From contig JAEQMT010000038.1 in NCBI GenBank assembly GCA_016722945.1, positions 1 through 64,000 on the forward strand: a stretch of DNA of 64,000 nucleotides. The letters run 5' to 3'. The DNA comes from Desulfofustis sp. PB-SRB1 (GTDB lineage: Bacteria; Desulfobacterota; Desulfobulbia; Desulfobulbales; Desulfocapsaceae). Under the pieces are notes generated by a model. It had not been told where the DNA came from. It searched no databases and was given only the letters and a program-made list of their open reading frames with translations. The position numbers and the translations under genes are program-made. Numbering within the stretch: position 1 is the stretch's first letter; every line of letters begins with the position of its first letter. Shown in pieces: positions 1 to 8,491 of this stretch.

Positions 1-96
1 ATGGGTGGGATGCGGTGTGCTGGTATGAGGTCCGGGCAGCATGCCGGCAAGTCTGAGTACCTTCATCAAACACTGTACCCGTTTACGGTTGACCTG
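1..96 (-). pseudogene. IS3-family OrfB transposase fragment
   Basis: Read on the minus strand, this edge segment encodes VNRKRVQCLMKVLRLAG followed by a PGPHTS-type stretch. This is the conserved region of IS3-family OrfB (the DDE integrase half) that precedes the catalytic core. There is no start codon, and the reading continues past the left edge. It lies directly beside an OrfA-like N-terminus instead of following a complete OrfA, so the element has lost its middle. It is a remnant; whether a complete OrfB continues outside the window cannot be seen. Confidence 0.6.
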
Positions 97-275
97 ATAC
101 CCAGCATCACGCAACGATAAGACCATTCACCATTCTCCTTCTGCCGTAAAAGGGGCGGCGGGTGTGCCCGATATGCCTGGGCAACTTCGTTCGTCGTCTG
201 CACCTTGCGGCTCGCCTCGAGGCCAACCTTCGCCTTGAATGGTGCGGTGTACGTCCTGCGCCTTGTTTCTGTCAT
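66..275 (-). pseudogene. IS3-family OrfA remnant
   Basis: The first ~38 residues (MTETRRRTYTAPFKAKVGLE and onward through a NEVAQAY-like segment) match the start of IS3-family OrfA, the helix-turn-helix protein that is fused to OrfB by programmed frameshifting in active elements. After that the sequence no longer resembles OrfA and runs into OrfB-like sequence, so an internal deletion or rearrangement is likely. OrfA is normally about 90-110 aa with a C-terminal leucine zipper, which is absent here. Non-functional. Confidence 0.6.
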
Positions 276-457
276 TTTTCAGTATCCCCGTTATGGTGAG
301 AAAAACACCTTACATTGCTGTCCCCTGTTTGGGGGTCCACTATCCCGAGCCGCCGCCGGGCATAATCCGGTATGTGCACACGTAGACGCTGCTCTCACAC
401 CTGCCACCGAACTGAGCGCACCACTGGTTATGACTCCCCTCACACCACACGGCATCA

Positions 458-1318
458 TTACTCACGAGTGGCGCCGCGATGTATGGGCATGCCTTGCTCA
501 TGGTGTCTTGTGATCCGGCGCCTTTTCTTCACCGGCGCCCGGTTCCGGGGTGTATCGCTCTGATCAGAAGTTTTTCCCCGCGCCGCGGTTAATCGATAAC
601 TCTCAACATTGAGCTCAAGGATAATGCTATGGTGCACCAGCCGGTCGATGGCCGCGGCCGTCGTCATCGGATCTTTAAAAATCTTTTCCCACTGCGAGAA
701 CGGCAGATTGCTGGTAAGCATCACCGAGGCCCGCTCGTACCGATCGGCAAGCAGGGTAAACAATACTTCCATCTCGTCTCTGCTGTGCTGGATATAGCCG
801 ATATCATCAATCACTATGGCATCGTAACAGCCAAGCTTGTTGATCAGCTTATGCAACTCCAGATCCCGCTTGGCCACCAGCAGCCGCTGCACCAGCAGAC
901 TGCAGGGGATAAAGAGAATCCGTCTGCCCTGTTCAATGAGCTCCCGGGCAATGGCACACAGCAGGTGGGTCTTGCCGCTGCCGGATTGCCGAAGGCAAGC
1001 ACATTCTCATGACGCGCTAAAAATGATCCTTCCAGAAGCACCGGCACCACCGCGTTGACTTTGGCCGGCAGGCGTGAGCGGTCAAACGAGGTGAGATTCT
1101 TTTCCGCCGGCAGTTTCGACTCCCGCAGATATCTGGCGATACGGTTGTGGGTGCTCACATTCGCGGTGTATCAATTCGTTGAGATAGCTCTCATAACTCA
1201 ATGATTCCCGGCGGGCAAGCGCGGCTTCATCCCGGTAGCACGACTTGACCATGCTCAGGTGCAATTGTTTGAGCGAGCGATCGAGCTGTTTGTCTACCGC
1301 CTCAGTACCTGGTTTCAT
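458..1318 (-). pseudogene. istB: IS21-family IstB ATPase, frameshifted
   Basis: IstB is the AAA+ helper ATPase of IS21 transposition. Its pieces appear in order on the minus strand but in different frames: an N-terminal helical segment starting MKPGTEAVDKQ near 1318, the region around the Walker A motif (NVLAFGNPAAARPT, already corrupted from GxxGxGKT), and a C-terminal segment from about 892 with the Walker B strand AIVIDDIGYIQ and a sensor region LTSNLPFSQWEKIF. At least two frameshifts separate them. The start overlaps the end of istA by about four bases, the normal IS21 arrangement. The tail beyond the LELNVESYR motif is plausibly native. Dead gene. Confidence 0.8.
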
Positions 1319-2794
1319 GTGCGCGCCCGGGTATGTGCAAGCAATTGATCGTAGCCGTGCAACGACACGGCGGCGACTTCCACGGAGGGCATCGGAGCTG
1401 GGCGGTACGCTCCTGAAGATGCTTTGCAACAACCGGTGCACTGATCGTGGTGATCATCGAGCAGCGTTTGCAGAACGTCATCACGGCGGCCTCGTTTTCT
1501 CTGGCCGCAAGGTGCAGGATCTGTAAATATTCTCGCGACGCTTTGGTTGCTGCTGCGTACCAAGTGCATCATAGACCATCCGGAAACGGCTGGTGGGAAA
1601 CAGGTCGTCGCGAAAACGATACGCCGCAAACGCACCAGGCTTACGGATCAGCCAGTCGATCATATGTCGGTAGTCGATACGGTGCCGATCAGAGCCACGC
1701 AGGCGGGCGATAGTCTCTAGTGACGCTGGCCGTACCACACTTCGAGCCGTTCGGCATACAGCCGTATGCATACCCGCTCACCCACCAGACGGCTGGGTAC
1801 CGAGTATACTTTGTGCTTTACCCGGATGGTGCTGCTCGGACCAACCCTGACCACGAGCTTCGTACATGAATCCATGCGGGTCGGCGGCAGTGCTTTGAGC
1901 ACTTTCACCTCTTGCCTGAAGCGCTCGGTGCGGCCACTGTTGAGCTGGGAAAACAGCTTCGTGAGAAACTCCTCATAGGCTGCACGAGTGGCAAAGTCGC
2001 GGCTCCCCCGGAGCATCAACGCTTGATCCACCGCATCCTTAAACCGGTAGTGGCGCTGCTCGACATCGCCGTTCTCATGGGCACACCTACTATTGATGCG
2101 CCGTCCGATGAGCCCGTAATGATCTAATAATCCTTGATACATCCGAGTGAATTGCTCGGGATTATCCGGCTTATTGACCGCCGCCGTAAGACGATCAGTT
2201 TGATGCGCCTGGGGAACGCCCCCCAGCGTCCACAAAGCATGTTGCAATCCTCACTGAGGCTCTCGAAGCTCTCGGAAAAACAGATCGTGCCCGTTTCCCA
2301 GTTCGAGTAACTCAACACGTAATGATAAATCAGATGGTTGAACGGCTGGCCGGCGATCGTCACACCCCAGTGAATTCATGCAGGTGAAATCGGATTGGCT
2401 CAAAAGGCCGGGGTGGTGCGTCTGGGGAAAATAGATCTCTTTGCTGGGGCCTTTGGTTGCCCGCCAGAACTTCATCTTACGTTGAAAGGCGTAACTGGCC
2501 GTCACTGAATCTGCCGGGATCACTTCTTTGCAAATGATCAAACAGCGTCTTTGCCTTCAGGCCGGGATTAATCTCCAGAAATCCTTCGACCGCACCCCAT
2601 ACCTCTTCAAAGGGGTCATCCCTGGTGCGCCACTCTCGTACCCGCGCCGCCTTGATTTCACTGGGGAGTGTGTCCAGGGCACGGTATTTCCGTGCCGTTT
2701 TAGGATCCATACCTGCTTGTGCCGCCGCTGTCTCCAGACTGGCATCTTGGTGTAATTCCCTTTTCAATTTCTTCACCTGGTTGTCTGTGATCAT
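1315..2794 (-). pseudogene. istA: IS21-family IstA transposase, multiply frameshifted
   Basis: IstA is the DDE transposase of IS21 elements. The N-terminus near 2794 carries a helix-turn-helix region (QAGMDPKTARKYRA). The integrase core is spread over successive frames (about 2541-2251, 2363-2124 and 2247-1717), with the NSRCAHENGDVEQRH segment containing the third catalytic acidic position. The C-terminal beta-domain (VKHKVYSVPSRLVGE) is followed by two more frames to about 1315. At least five frame changes are needed to read it through, so it cannot make a transposase. Its intact gene order with istB shows a once complete element oriented right to left. Confidence 0.8.
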
Positions 2795-2834
2795 TCAAAT
2801 CCTCCTTCCGTGGATTTGAATAATCTAACCTCGT

Positions 2835-2880
2835 TTAACCGGGAATTTTAATTGTCGTTACTCGGGAATTATAATTGTCG
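2835..2880. repeat. Tandem 23-bp repeats at the IS21 right end
   Basis: Two adjacent 23-bp units differ at only three positions. Both contain CGGGAATT followed by an AATTGTCG tail. They lie just upstream of istA. IS21-family ends typically carry several short copies of a transposase-binding repeat, so these are the likely right-end binding sites of the decayed element. No matching left-end set was recognised below position 458. Confidence 0.55.
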
Positions 2881-3011
2881 CTCATCAGTGGAGGCGACAA
2901 CTACTCTGACACAGGGGGCTATCAACCTGAGTTCCCGGAAAGATATAACGAGGAAGTACAACTAAGCCTATGAAAAAGTGATAAATAAGGACGATTTCCC
3001 TTGCCATTATT

Positions 3012-3039
3012 CTCGTTACATGTATAATAGTGTAACGAG
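3012..3039 (+). promoter_or_regulatory. Inverted repeat around a -10-like box upstream of the transposase
   Basis: CTCGTTACA (3012-3020) and TGTAACGAG (3031-3039) form a perfect 9-bp inverted repeat. The 10-bp loop contains TATAAT, a consensus -10 hexamer. The arm sequence recurs in the inner part of the element's right terminal repeat (CCTCGTTACA at 4654-4663). A protein bound here would cover the promoter, so this may be an autoregulatory transposase-binding site. That role is inference. Confidence 0.5.
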
Positions 3040-3060
3040 GAACAAGGAGGGGAAATCGCC

Positions 3061-4667
3061 ATGGCAGCCATCGTCTATCAAACGAACAAGAAAACAGGTA
3101 TCACCTACGCTTACGAGTCAGTTTCTCACTGGGATAAGCAAAAGCAACAATCCCGGGCAAAGCGCAAATGTATTGGCAGGGTTGATCCGCAAACCCACAA
3201 GATTGTTCCGACCCGGAAAAGAAAGGCACCGACAGTCGAGCCGAAAGGTAAACGAGGACCCGTGCCATCGATCAAGACGACAAGGAGCTTTTTCGGAGCA
3301 ACATACTTGTTTGACCACATTGGCAAACTGATGGGAGTAACCGATGATTTGAAGACCTGTTTTCCGCATTCTTACAAGCACCTACTCTCGATTGCTTACT
3401 ACTTGATCCTTGAAGACAGGAATCCCTTAAGTCGTTTTCCCCACTGGGCGACACTGCATCATCACCGCTGGTGAAGTTATTGCTTCCCAGAGGAGCAGTG
3501 AGCTTTTTGCCTCTATCAGCGAGGAAGCGAGACAACGTTTTTTCAAACTCCAAGGCAAGCGCCAGGTGGAGCGGGAATACCTGGTCTATGACAGCACCTC
3601 TATTTCCAGCTACTCAAAATGTTTGAAGCAGGTGCGTTATGGCAAGAACAAGGACCATGAACATCTTCCCCAGATCAACGTGAGCATGGTATTCGGGCAG
3701 CAGTCGCGTCTGCCGTTTTATTACCGGAAACTCACCGGGAACATTGTTGATGTAAAAACGCTAAAAAAGCTGCTGGGAGACATGAATGCATTGGGATACA
3801 AGAAGATCAAGGTTGTCTTGGATCGGGGCTTTTTCAGTGCCTCTAACGTGAACGAGTTGTACAAGCACCATATGAAGTTTCTCATTGCCGGCAAGCTGTC
3901 GTTGAAAACTGGTGCGAACGCATGTGGATAGCGTGCGGGAGACGATGAGAAATTGGGTTCACTACGATCAAACATACCAACTGTACGCGTATTGCTTGCC
4001 GATTACCTGGAACTATGTTCAGGACCGCCCCTACAAGGCGATACTATCAGAGCGGATCGGTAGAATGTATCTCCACCTGTATTTTTCTCCAGACTTAGCA
4101 CTTGAAAATGAAAAAGCCTTTAACAACCGATTGGCTCAATTGCAGGAAGAACTCGTCAGTGGAACGCGCCACCCGGATCATGAGAAGCAGTATGACAAGT
4201 ATTTTGAGGTAAAAACGACACCGGTACGAGGAACACGAGTAATAGCCAAAGAGGAAACACTGGCAGAGGCAAAACGGTACTATGGCTATTTTGCTCTGTT
4301 GAGCAACGATGTTAAAAACGCGGTGGAGGCGCTTGAGATTTATCGGAACAAAGATCTGGTGGAGAAAGCATTTGAGAATTTGAAGGAGCGACTTAATCTG
4401 CGCAGGCTGGCTGTGTCTTCAGAGCAAAGCTTGGATGGCAAGCTTTTTGTTCAGTTTGTCGCCCTTATTTACCTGTCTTATATCACCAAAAAAATGCAGG
4501 ATGAGAAATTGTTCAAAGACTTTACCATGCATGAAGTTCTGGATGAGTTGGATGTGATTGAATGTTTTGAGCGTCCTGGTAAGCGACTTGAAGTTGGCGA
4601 GATGACGATTCGGCAAAAAGAACTCTATGCTAAGCTAGGCGTCGAGCCGCCTGCCTCGTTACAATAA
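3061..4667 (+). pseudogene. IS1634-type DDE transposase with two frameshifts
   Basis: Three consecutive segments in different frames form one IS4-superfamily transposase of about 530 aa. The first (3061 to ~3460) is the N-terminal region. The second (~3470 to ~3910) contains the first catalytic aspartate (YLVYDSTSISSYS) and the second (VVLDRGFFS). The third (~3912 to 4667) has the C-terminal signature YRNKDLVEKAFENLK with the catalytic glutamate. Frame changes lie near 3455-3475 and 3905-3915. A strong AAGGAGG-type ribosome site precedes the ATG. All three catalytic acids survive, so inactivation looks recent; either indel could also be a sequencing error. Confidence 0.8.
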
Positions 4668-4699
4668 CTCGGGAATTCAGGTTTCAAGATCTATCCTTA

Positions 4700-4840
4700 A
4701 AGAAATTGCACAATGGTCGTTTCATCCGACCTCTTTGTTGCCAAAAAATGTTAACTCTAAAATATTTGGTAAATGTACGCAGTGAAATTTTTCTAGCGCC
4801 TCAATCTTGAACGACAATTCTCATTCTTTAAAGTTTTCCA
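4700..4840. repeat. ~140-bp palindromic repeat, family 2, diverged copy
   Basis: This AT-rich stretch resembles the element at 26342-26482. Shared blocks include the CGACCTCTTTGTTGC-like segment (CAACCTCTTCGTTGC there), GTGAAATTTTTCTAGCGCC, and ATCTTGAACGACAATTCTC. It is the most diverged of the recognisable copies and its outer ends are poorly conserved. It sits between the IS1634-type element and a broken membrane gene. No gene is visible in it. Confidence 0.5.
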
Positions 4841-4922
4841 CTGTAATTTCACTTTCATAAATTTTATTAATTTTATAGTTAAAGTATAAGGCAGTAAAAA
4901 AGAAAGTAAAAAATCCGTGAAA

Positions 4923-5335
4923 TCATGTCACACTACCCTTAGTTGAGCTTAAAAGATTGTGAATTCTTTTTCTCGCCATAAATGCCAAAATAATAGTAAA
5001 AAGGCCAAAAACTCTATCTAATTGATCACTGATTATCGAAATAATATGAGTTTCATCAAGCATGATATATGGGATAATTAGAATAACTGAACTATATGCT
5101 AATATCAACAAAACATAAACGAAGCTTACTGACAATCTATATCCTTCATCCAGATAGTTATTTAGAATTATTGTTTGCCTTTTTATGTAGTGGGCAAGAT
5201 AGATTCCTAAAGTAATGAATGATAAAAAAATAAAAGCAAAGTACTTTGCTTCTTTAGGTCAGAGATGACTGAAATATTTTGAGGATCGATTGCTAGATTA
5301 GCTTGCGGTGCTGCGTAAATGTTATCTTCTGTCAT
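4923..5335 (-). pseudogene. Small membrane protein gene broken by one frameshift
   Basis: From an ATG at 5335 the minus strand reads MTEDNIYAAPQANLAID, a start of the xxNPYxAPxAxL type that precedes several small bacterial membrane-protein families. After about 30 residues the frame must shift, near 5250-5260, to continue as AKYFAFIFLSFITLGIYLAH and on to the end. The restored product would be about 137 aa, with perhaps three hydrophobic segments and a basic tail. Function is unknown. The single indel means it is probably not made, unless the indel is a sequencing error. G+C is low by eye compared with the rest of the window, in keeping with an acquired region. Confidence 0.55.
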
Positions 5336-5372
5336 AAACATTCTCCATAGCTTATTGTACAAGTTGGATGGC

Positions 5373-5561
5373 TCAACTGCGGTCCGAACCGCTGGTAATT
5401 GAAAGCTCTAATCCATGTTCGTTATGATCAACAAACAACCGTGTACCATCCGTGAATTCGATCCCGACTTCTTTCTCACGGTGACGCCATACCGTTTTAA
5501 CAGTTTTCCCTTTGAGTAATTTTTCAGTATGTTTCACTTCCTTTTCAATATCTGTGTTCAT
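5373..5561 (-). CDS. Hypothetical 62-aa protein
   Basis: A short, strongly charged protein (MNTDIEKEVKHTEKLLKGK...) with a central beta-rich stretch (VKTVWRHREKEVGIEF) and no membrane segment or signal. I do not recognise the family. Codon usage looks natural and no larger gene competes on the other strand. It lies between the broken membrane gene and the restriction-modification set, transcribed in the same direction. The remaining bases from 5562 to 5725 show no gene. Confidence 0.45.
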   Translation of the reverse strand: MNTDIEKEVKHTEKLLKGKTVKTVWRHREKEVGIEFTDGTRLFVDHNEHGLELSITSGSDRS

Positions 5562-5725
5562 TATGTTAACTTTATCTTGCTGTTAAGGAATTCATCGGAT
5601 GGATCGAATAGAAGGCTTCAAAAGTGCTTTTAAGTTCTTGCCAGTGGTGTCCCAGAGTCAGCATTGCCAAGATAGAATAAAATTGTAAATGCGTGAGGAG
5701 CGAACTTTATAACGATAGCCGCATA

Positions 5726-6316
5726 TCAGATGGTTTCCAGGTAAGCGACAACCTCTTTCTCAATTTGTTCTGCTGTTTCCTCACGTTCCTGGCATTTATG
5801 CGCCCATGAACGTCCTGGATGCAAAGTATCCCATCGGGATCTAAATTGTTGATACCGTCCTTTTCCGGGGTCGTGATTTCCAAATCCATCTACTACTTTG
5901 TTCCAGATCGGCGAAAACTTCGCGATCAGGAGCGCTTCGCCAAGTGGTATCCATATGTCATCCACGACAAGATAGCGACATTGAAAACTTCTGATATCCA
6001 AATTTGAAGCCTGTTTGATGCTTTCCGTATGTTCCTTTAGACGCCTATAAAGGGCTAGTCCTGGATCTATGTTTAAGCCGAAATTGCCCTTTCGAGCGCC
6101 TGGCGGAACAGCCTTTCCCACGTAAATTGGGATTTCATTTACGCCAAGGCGTTGGTAAGGCTGATGATCCCCGACATAGTAAATGGCATAAATACCAGCT
6201 CCAATGAATTGCTCGATTTTTTCGAGGTGTATTTTACCACGTTCCAATAAGGCATCCGCGACACTGGCACCCAGATTATTTTTGTCCAATGGATTATATG
6301 GGATTTCGTTCTTCAT
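5726..6316 (-). CDS. Eco29kI-like GIY-YIG type II restriction endonuclease
   Basis: A 196-aa cytoplasmic nuclease that should cut double-stranded DNA unless it is methylated by its partner. The GIY-YIG fold is visible: GIY at residues 41-43 and IYVGK at 64-68 separated by a loop, then RLKEH with R92 and H96, then E127 in PLGEALLIAKF and N139 in SPIWNKV. The R-x3-H and E-x11-N spacings fit the Eco29kI family, whose known members recognise CCGCGG; the specificity here is inferred only. The gene overlaps the downstream end of the methylase gene by four bases, so all three modification/restriction genes are probably co-transcribed, with nuclease last. Confidence 0.8.
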   Translation of the reverse strand: MKNEIPYNPLDKNNLGASVADALLERGKIHLEKIEQFIGAGIYAIYYVGDHQPYQRLGVNEIPIYVGKAVPPGARKGNFGLNIDPGLALYRRLKEHTESIKQASNLDIRSFQCRYLVVDDIWIPLGEALLIAKFSPIWNKVVDGFGNHDPGKGRYQQFRSRWDTLHPGRSWAHKCQEREETAEQIEKEVVAYLETI

Positions 6317-7530
6317 ACGGCAATATTCGATATCTTTCGTCTCATTTCCGACTCCTTGGCCTTTAGCAACTGACCCGCCACACTCGCGCCAACAATGCGA
6401 GCCAGGACTAAAGGTACGGCATTCCCAAGCTGTCTCATGGTTTCAGTCCATGAACCATGAAATTTATAACCGTCCGGAAACGTTTGTAGACGTGCTGATT
6501 CCCTGATGGTAAAGTATCGGACAGATCCATCTAAATCCACCATCATATTTTCTCCACCCGGCACGCCATGGTCCCCTGCCTTCAGCGTCTTGGCTGGAAA
6601 ATCCATCGGACTGCCGGTATGCCCCGGATAGACTCTGGCACCTGCCTGAAAAATATGGTCATGATAAAAATGATTGTTGGCCTCTTTTGATAATGGGTAC
6701 GGCAAATCATGAAGCGCATCTCTTACCGTCTTCCAAGGCTTGAGTGGTGGTGTAAAAAGGTTTGTTTGTTTGAATTTACGAACCCTTTTGGCGTACCGAG
6801 CCGGAATTTCGGGACGTTGCTTGCGGGAAATTTCGTGACGTTCCCAGTAATCGCCGGATAACCATTGCTCTTTCAACAGAGAATCGAAGGAATGCGTTTC
6901 TTCGGGGAAAGACCATTCTTGGTTTAGATCGCTTCGAAAGCCAACTATGAAAACTCTCTCGCGGTTTTGTGGTACACCATAATTGGCCGCATTCAATAGG
7001 CGCGCAATTACATTGTAGGCCAATCCATCTTCTCTCCCACTTGTTTTCCGGCGTTCAAGCCTTGCCAAATGTCCCAGCCAGTCTTCGTCCTTATTTCTCA
7101 CGATTCCGGGGTAGGATAATTGGAGCATTATATATTGAAAATAGTTTGCAAAAGATGTTCTTGAAATGCCCTTCACATTCTCAAAGATGAAAGCTCTCGG
7201 GGCCAGTTTTCGAACTGCCTCAACGGCAATGGGAAACATGTCTCTTCTATCCCTAAACGCTTTATGCTTTCCACCCAATGAGAAAGGTTGACAAGGAGGA
7301 CCCCCTGAAACCAAATCAATTTCCGAGGCAATTGAGGAAAAATCAAATTGTCTTGCGTCTCCCTCGAATATATTCCAATCCTTTACCAAAGGATATCCAC
7401 GTGATTTGTTTTCCCTTAGGGTGTCGCAGGCCCATTTGTCCCATTCAATTACCGTTTCAGGTTCAAATCCAGACAGACCTAATCCCATGCCCAGGCCTCC
7501 AGCGCCGGCAAAAAGCTCAACCGATTTCAT
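6313..7530 (-). CDS. C5-cytosine DNA methyltransferase
   Basis: A 405-aa Dcm/HhaI-type enzyme that transfers a methyl group from SAM to C5 of cytosine in the recognition site, protecting host DNA from the adjacent nuclease. Motif I is LFAGAGGLG (residues 6-14), motif IV GGPPCQPFS with catalytic C80, motif VI FENV, motif VIII QNRERVF, motif IX RESARLQTFPDGY and motif X QLGNAVP. The target-recognition region lies between motifs VIII and IX. The gene overlaps vsr upstream and the nuclease gene downstream by four bases each (ATGA-type junctions), indicating translational coupling. All motifs are intact, so it should be active. Confidence 0.93.
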   Translation of the reverse strand: MKSVELFAGAGGLGMGLGLSGFEPETVIEWDKWACDTLRENKSRGYPLVKDWNIFEGDARQFDFSSIASEIDLVSGGPPCQPFSLGGKHKAFRDRRDMFPIAVEAVRKLAPRAFIFENVKGISRTSFANYFQYIMLQLSYPGIVRNKDEDWLGHLARLERRKTSGREDGLAYNVIARLLNAANYGVPQNRERVFIVGFRSDLNQEWSFPEETHSFDSLLKEQWLSGDYWERHEISRKQRPEIPARYAKRVRKFKQTNLFTPPLKPWKTVRDALHDLPYPLSKEANNHFYHDHIFQAGARVYPGHTGSPMDFPAKTLKAGDHGVPGGENMMVDLDGSVRYFTIRESARLQTFPDGYKFHGSWTETMRQLGNAVPLVLARIVGASVAGQLLKAKESEMRRKISNIAV

Positions 7531-7949
7531 TTTTCTTTCTCTCCTAAGAATTCGGTTATACGTTTTTCTAACTTATCCGTATTTTGAAGCTCACATTCCC
7601 AAATGACAAGAAATTTCCACCCCATCAATCTAAGTTTCTCTTGATTTATCTTGTCACGCTCCTTGTTCCCTTCCAGCTTCGGCAACCAAAAAGTGCGCTT
7701 CGAGCGTGGTTGGCGGTATTGTCGACAACCGTGCTGGTGCCAAAAGCAACCATGAACAAAAACTACCTTTTTTCTAGGCCGAAAAACTAAATCAGGGTGA
7801 CCCGGCAAATCTTTCGAATGTAGGCGGTATCGATACCCCATTCCGTGAATCAGCCTTCTCACAATCATTTCCGGTTTCGTATCGGCGTTTCGGATGAGAG
7901 ACATACGTTCGCTTCTCTCCGCCGGTGTTAGCGGGTCATAGCTTTGCAT
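7527..7949 (-). CDS. vsr: Very short patch repair endonuclease Vsr
   Basis: Vsr nicks next to T:G mismatches made when 5-methylcytosine deaminates, and so repairs the mutagenic side effect of the neighbouring methylase. The 140-aa product has the family signatures RSERMSLIRNADTKPE, LPGHPDLVFRPRKKVVFVHG, and the zinc-site segment CFWHQHGC. I chose the ATG at 7949 (MQSYDPLTP...) because GGAG lies eight bases upstream; an in-frame ATG at 8003 lacks a ribosome site and would add 18 residues not typical of the family. First gene of the R-M operon, overlapping the methylase by four bases. Confidence 0.9.
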   Translation of the reverse strand: MQSYDPLTPAERSERMSLIRNADTKPEMIVRRLIHGMGYRYRLHSKDLPGHPDLVFRPRKKVVFVHGCFWHQHGCRQYRQPRSKRTFWLPKLEGNKERDKINQEKLRLMGWKFLVIWECELQNTDKLEKRITEFLGEKEK

Positions 7950-8491
7950 GATCCTATCTCCAACACCTAACACTTGAGTTGACGTGCCAACTGGGTTAAT
8001 CATGGCAGTGGCAACTGCTGATTATTTGGGCGTTCCGCATGTCCAACGATTGGTTTTCGCGGCGCAGCTGAGCAAACCGATCATTGGGTCACGGCAACAC
8101 GTCCTTTTGCGGCACGGAGCGGCGTAAACCACTTATTACCTGCGTTATGCCCTGATAACATAATAAATGAGTTAATGATGCAATTTTCCTTGATAATTGC
8201 ATGTGCTCTTGGGTTGTTACAATCAGCACCGGCCTATTCTTCAATGCCCCATTATAACTCCAACAACCCTACAGGATATGGTTCGGCGGAGCAAGCAGAA
8301 ACTCTTTGATGGAGTGGTTGCATATATATGCATTAGCCACTGCTTCCGGGAACCTTGAAAATGGTCAAACGGCGCAAAAGACAGAAAAGGCGGTCACGCA
8401 TGCACCCATGCATCGCGTAACCGCCTGACTATATTCAGAACTCTTTACTTCTGGGAAGTTTAGGTGACACTCAAGTTAGCTTTTTAACAAA
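7950..8491. other. Gene-free spacer between vsr and the 730-aa transposase
   Basis: No convincing gene is seen. It must hold the promoter of the R-M operon. A short stretch at 8348-8369 (GGGAACCTTGAAAATGG) matches the outer end of the family 2 repeat at 26342, so a fragment of that element is present. A hairpin follows at 8388-8426. The left end of the transposase-bearing element should lie in roughly 8430-8491, but no inverted-repeat partner was found. Confidence 0.4.
8388..8426. repeat. Imperfect hairpin
   Basis: AGGCGGT (8388-8394) pairs with ACCGCCT (8420-8426), with further interior pairing of ACGC and GCGT and of TGC/GCA around a short loop. It lies just beyond the stop codon of the transposase gene (minus strand). 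There is no clear T run on either strand, so it may be an element end structure or a weak terminator. Confidence 0.4.

Larger units (their letters stand above)
2926..4681 (+). mobile_element. IS1634/IS4-type insertion sequence, inactive
   Basis: Two 28-bp imperfect terminal inverted repeats bound this element: CCTGAGTTCCCG...TAACGAGG at 2926-2953 and the complement of CCTGAATTCCCG...TAACGAGG at 4654-4681. The single transposase gene between them is broken by two frameshifts. The flanks tatcaa (2920-2925) and tttcaa (4682-4687) agree at five of six bases and could be a decayed target duplication. The element sits immediately beside the IS21 right end, so mobile elements have accumulated here. 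Confidence 0.75.

Noticed and set aside
6313-7530. Avoidance of CCGCGG in the window as proof of methylase specificity
   Set aside because: CCGCGG sites are present, for example at 10204, 31194 and 61626, so no avoidance is visible; methylation would protect them and says nothing on specificity.
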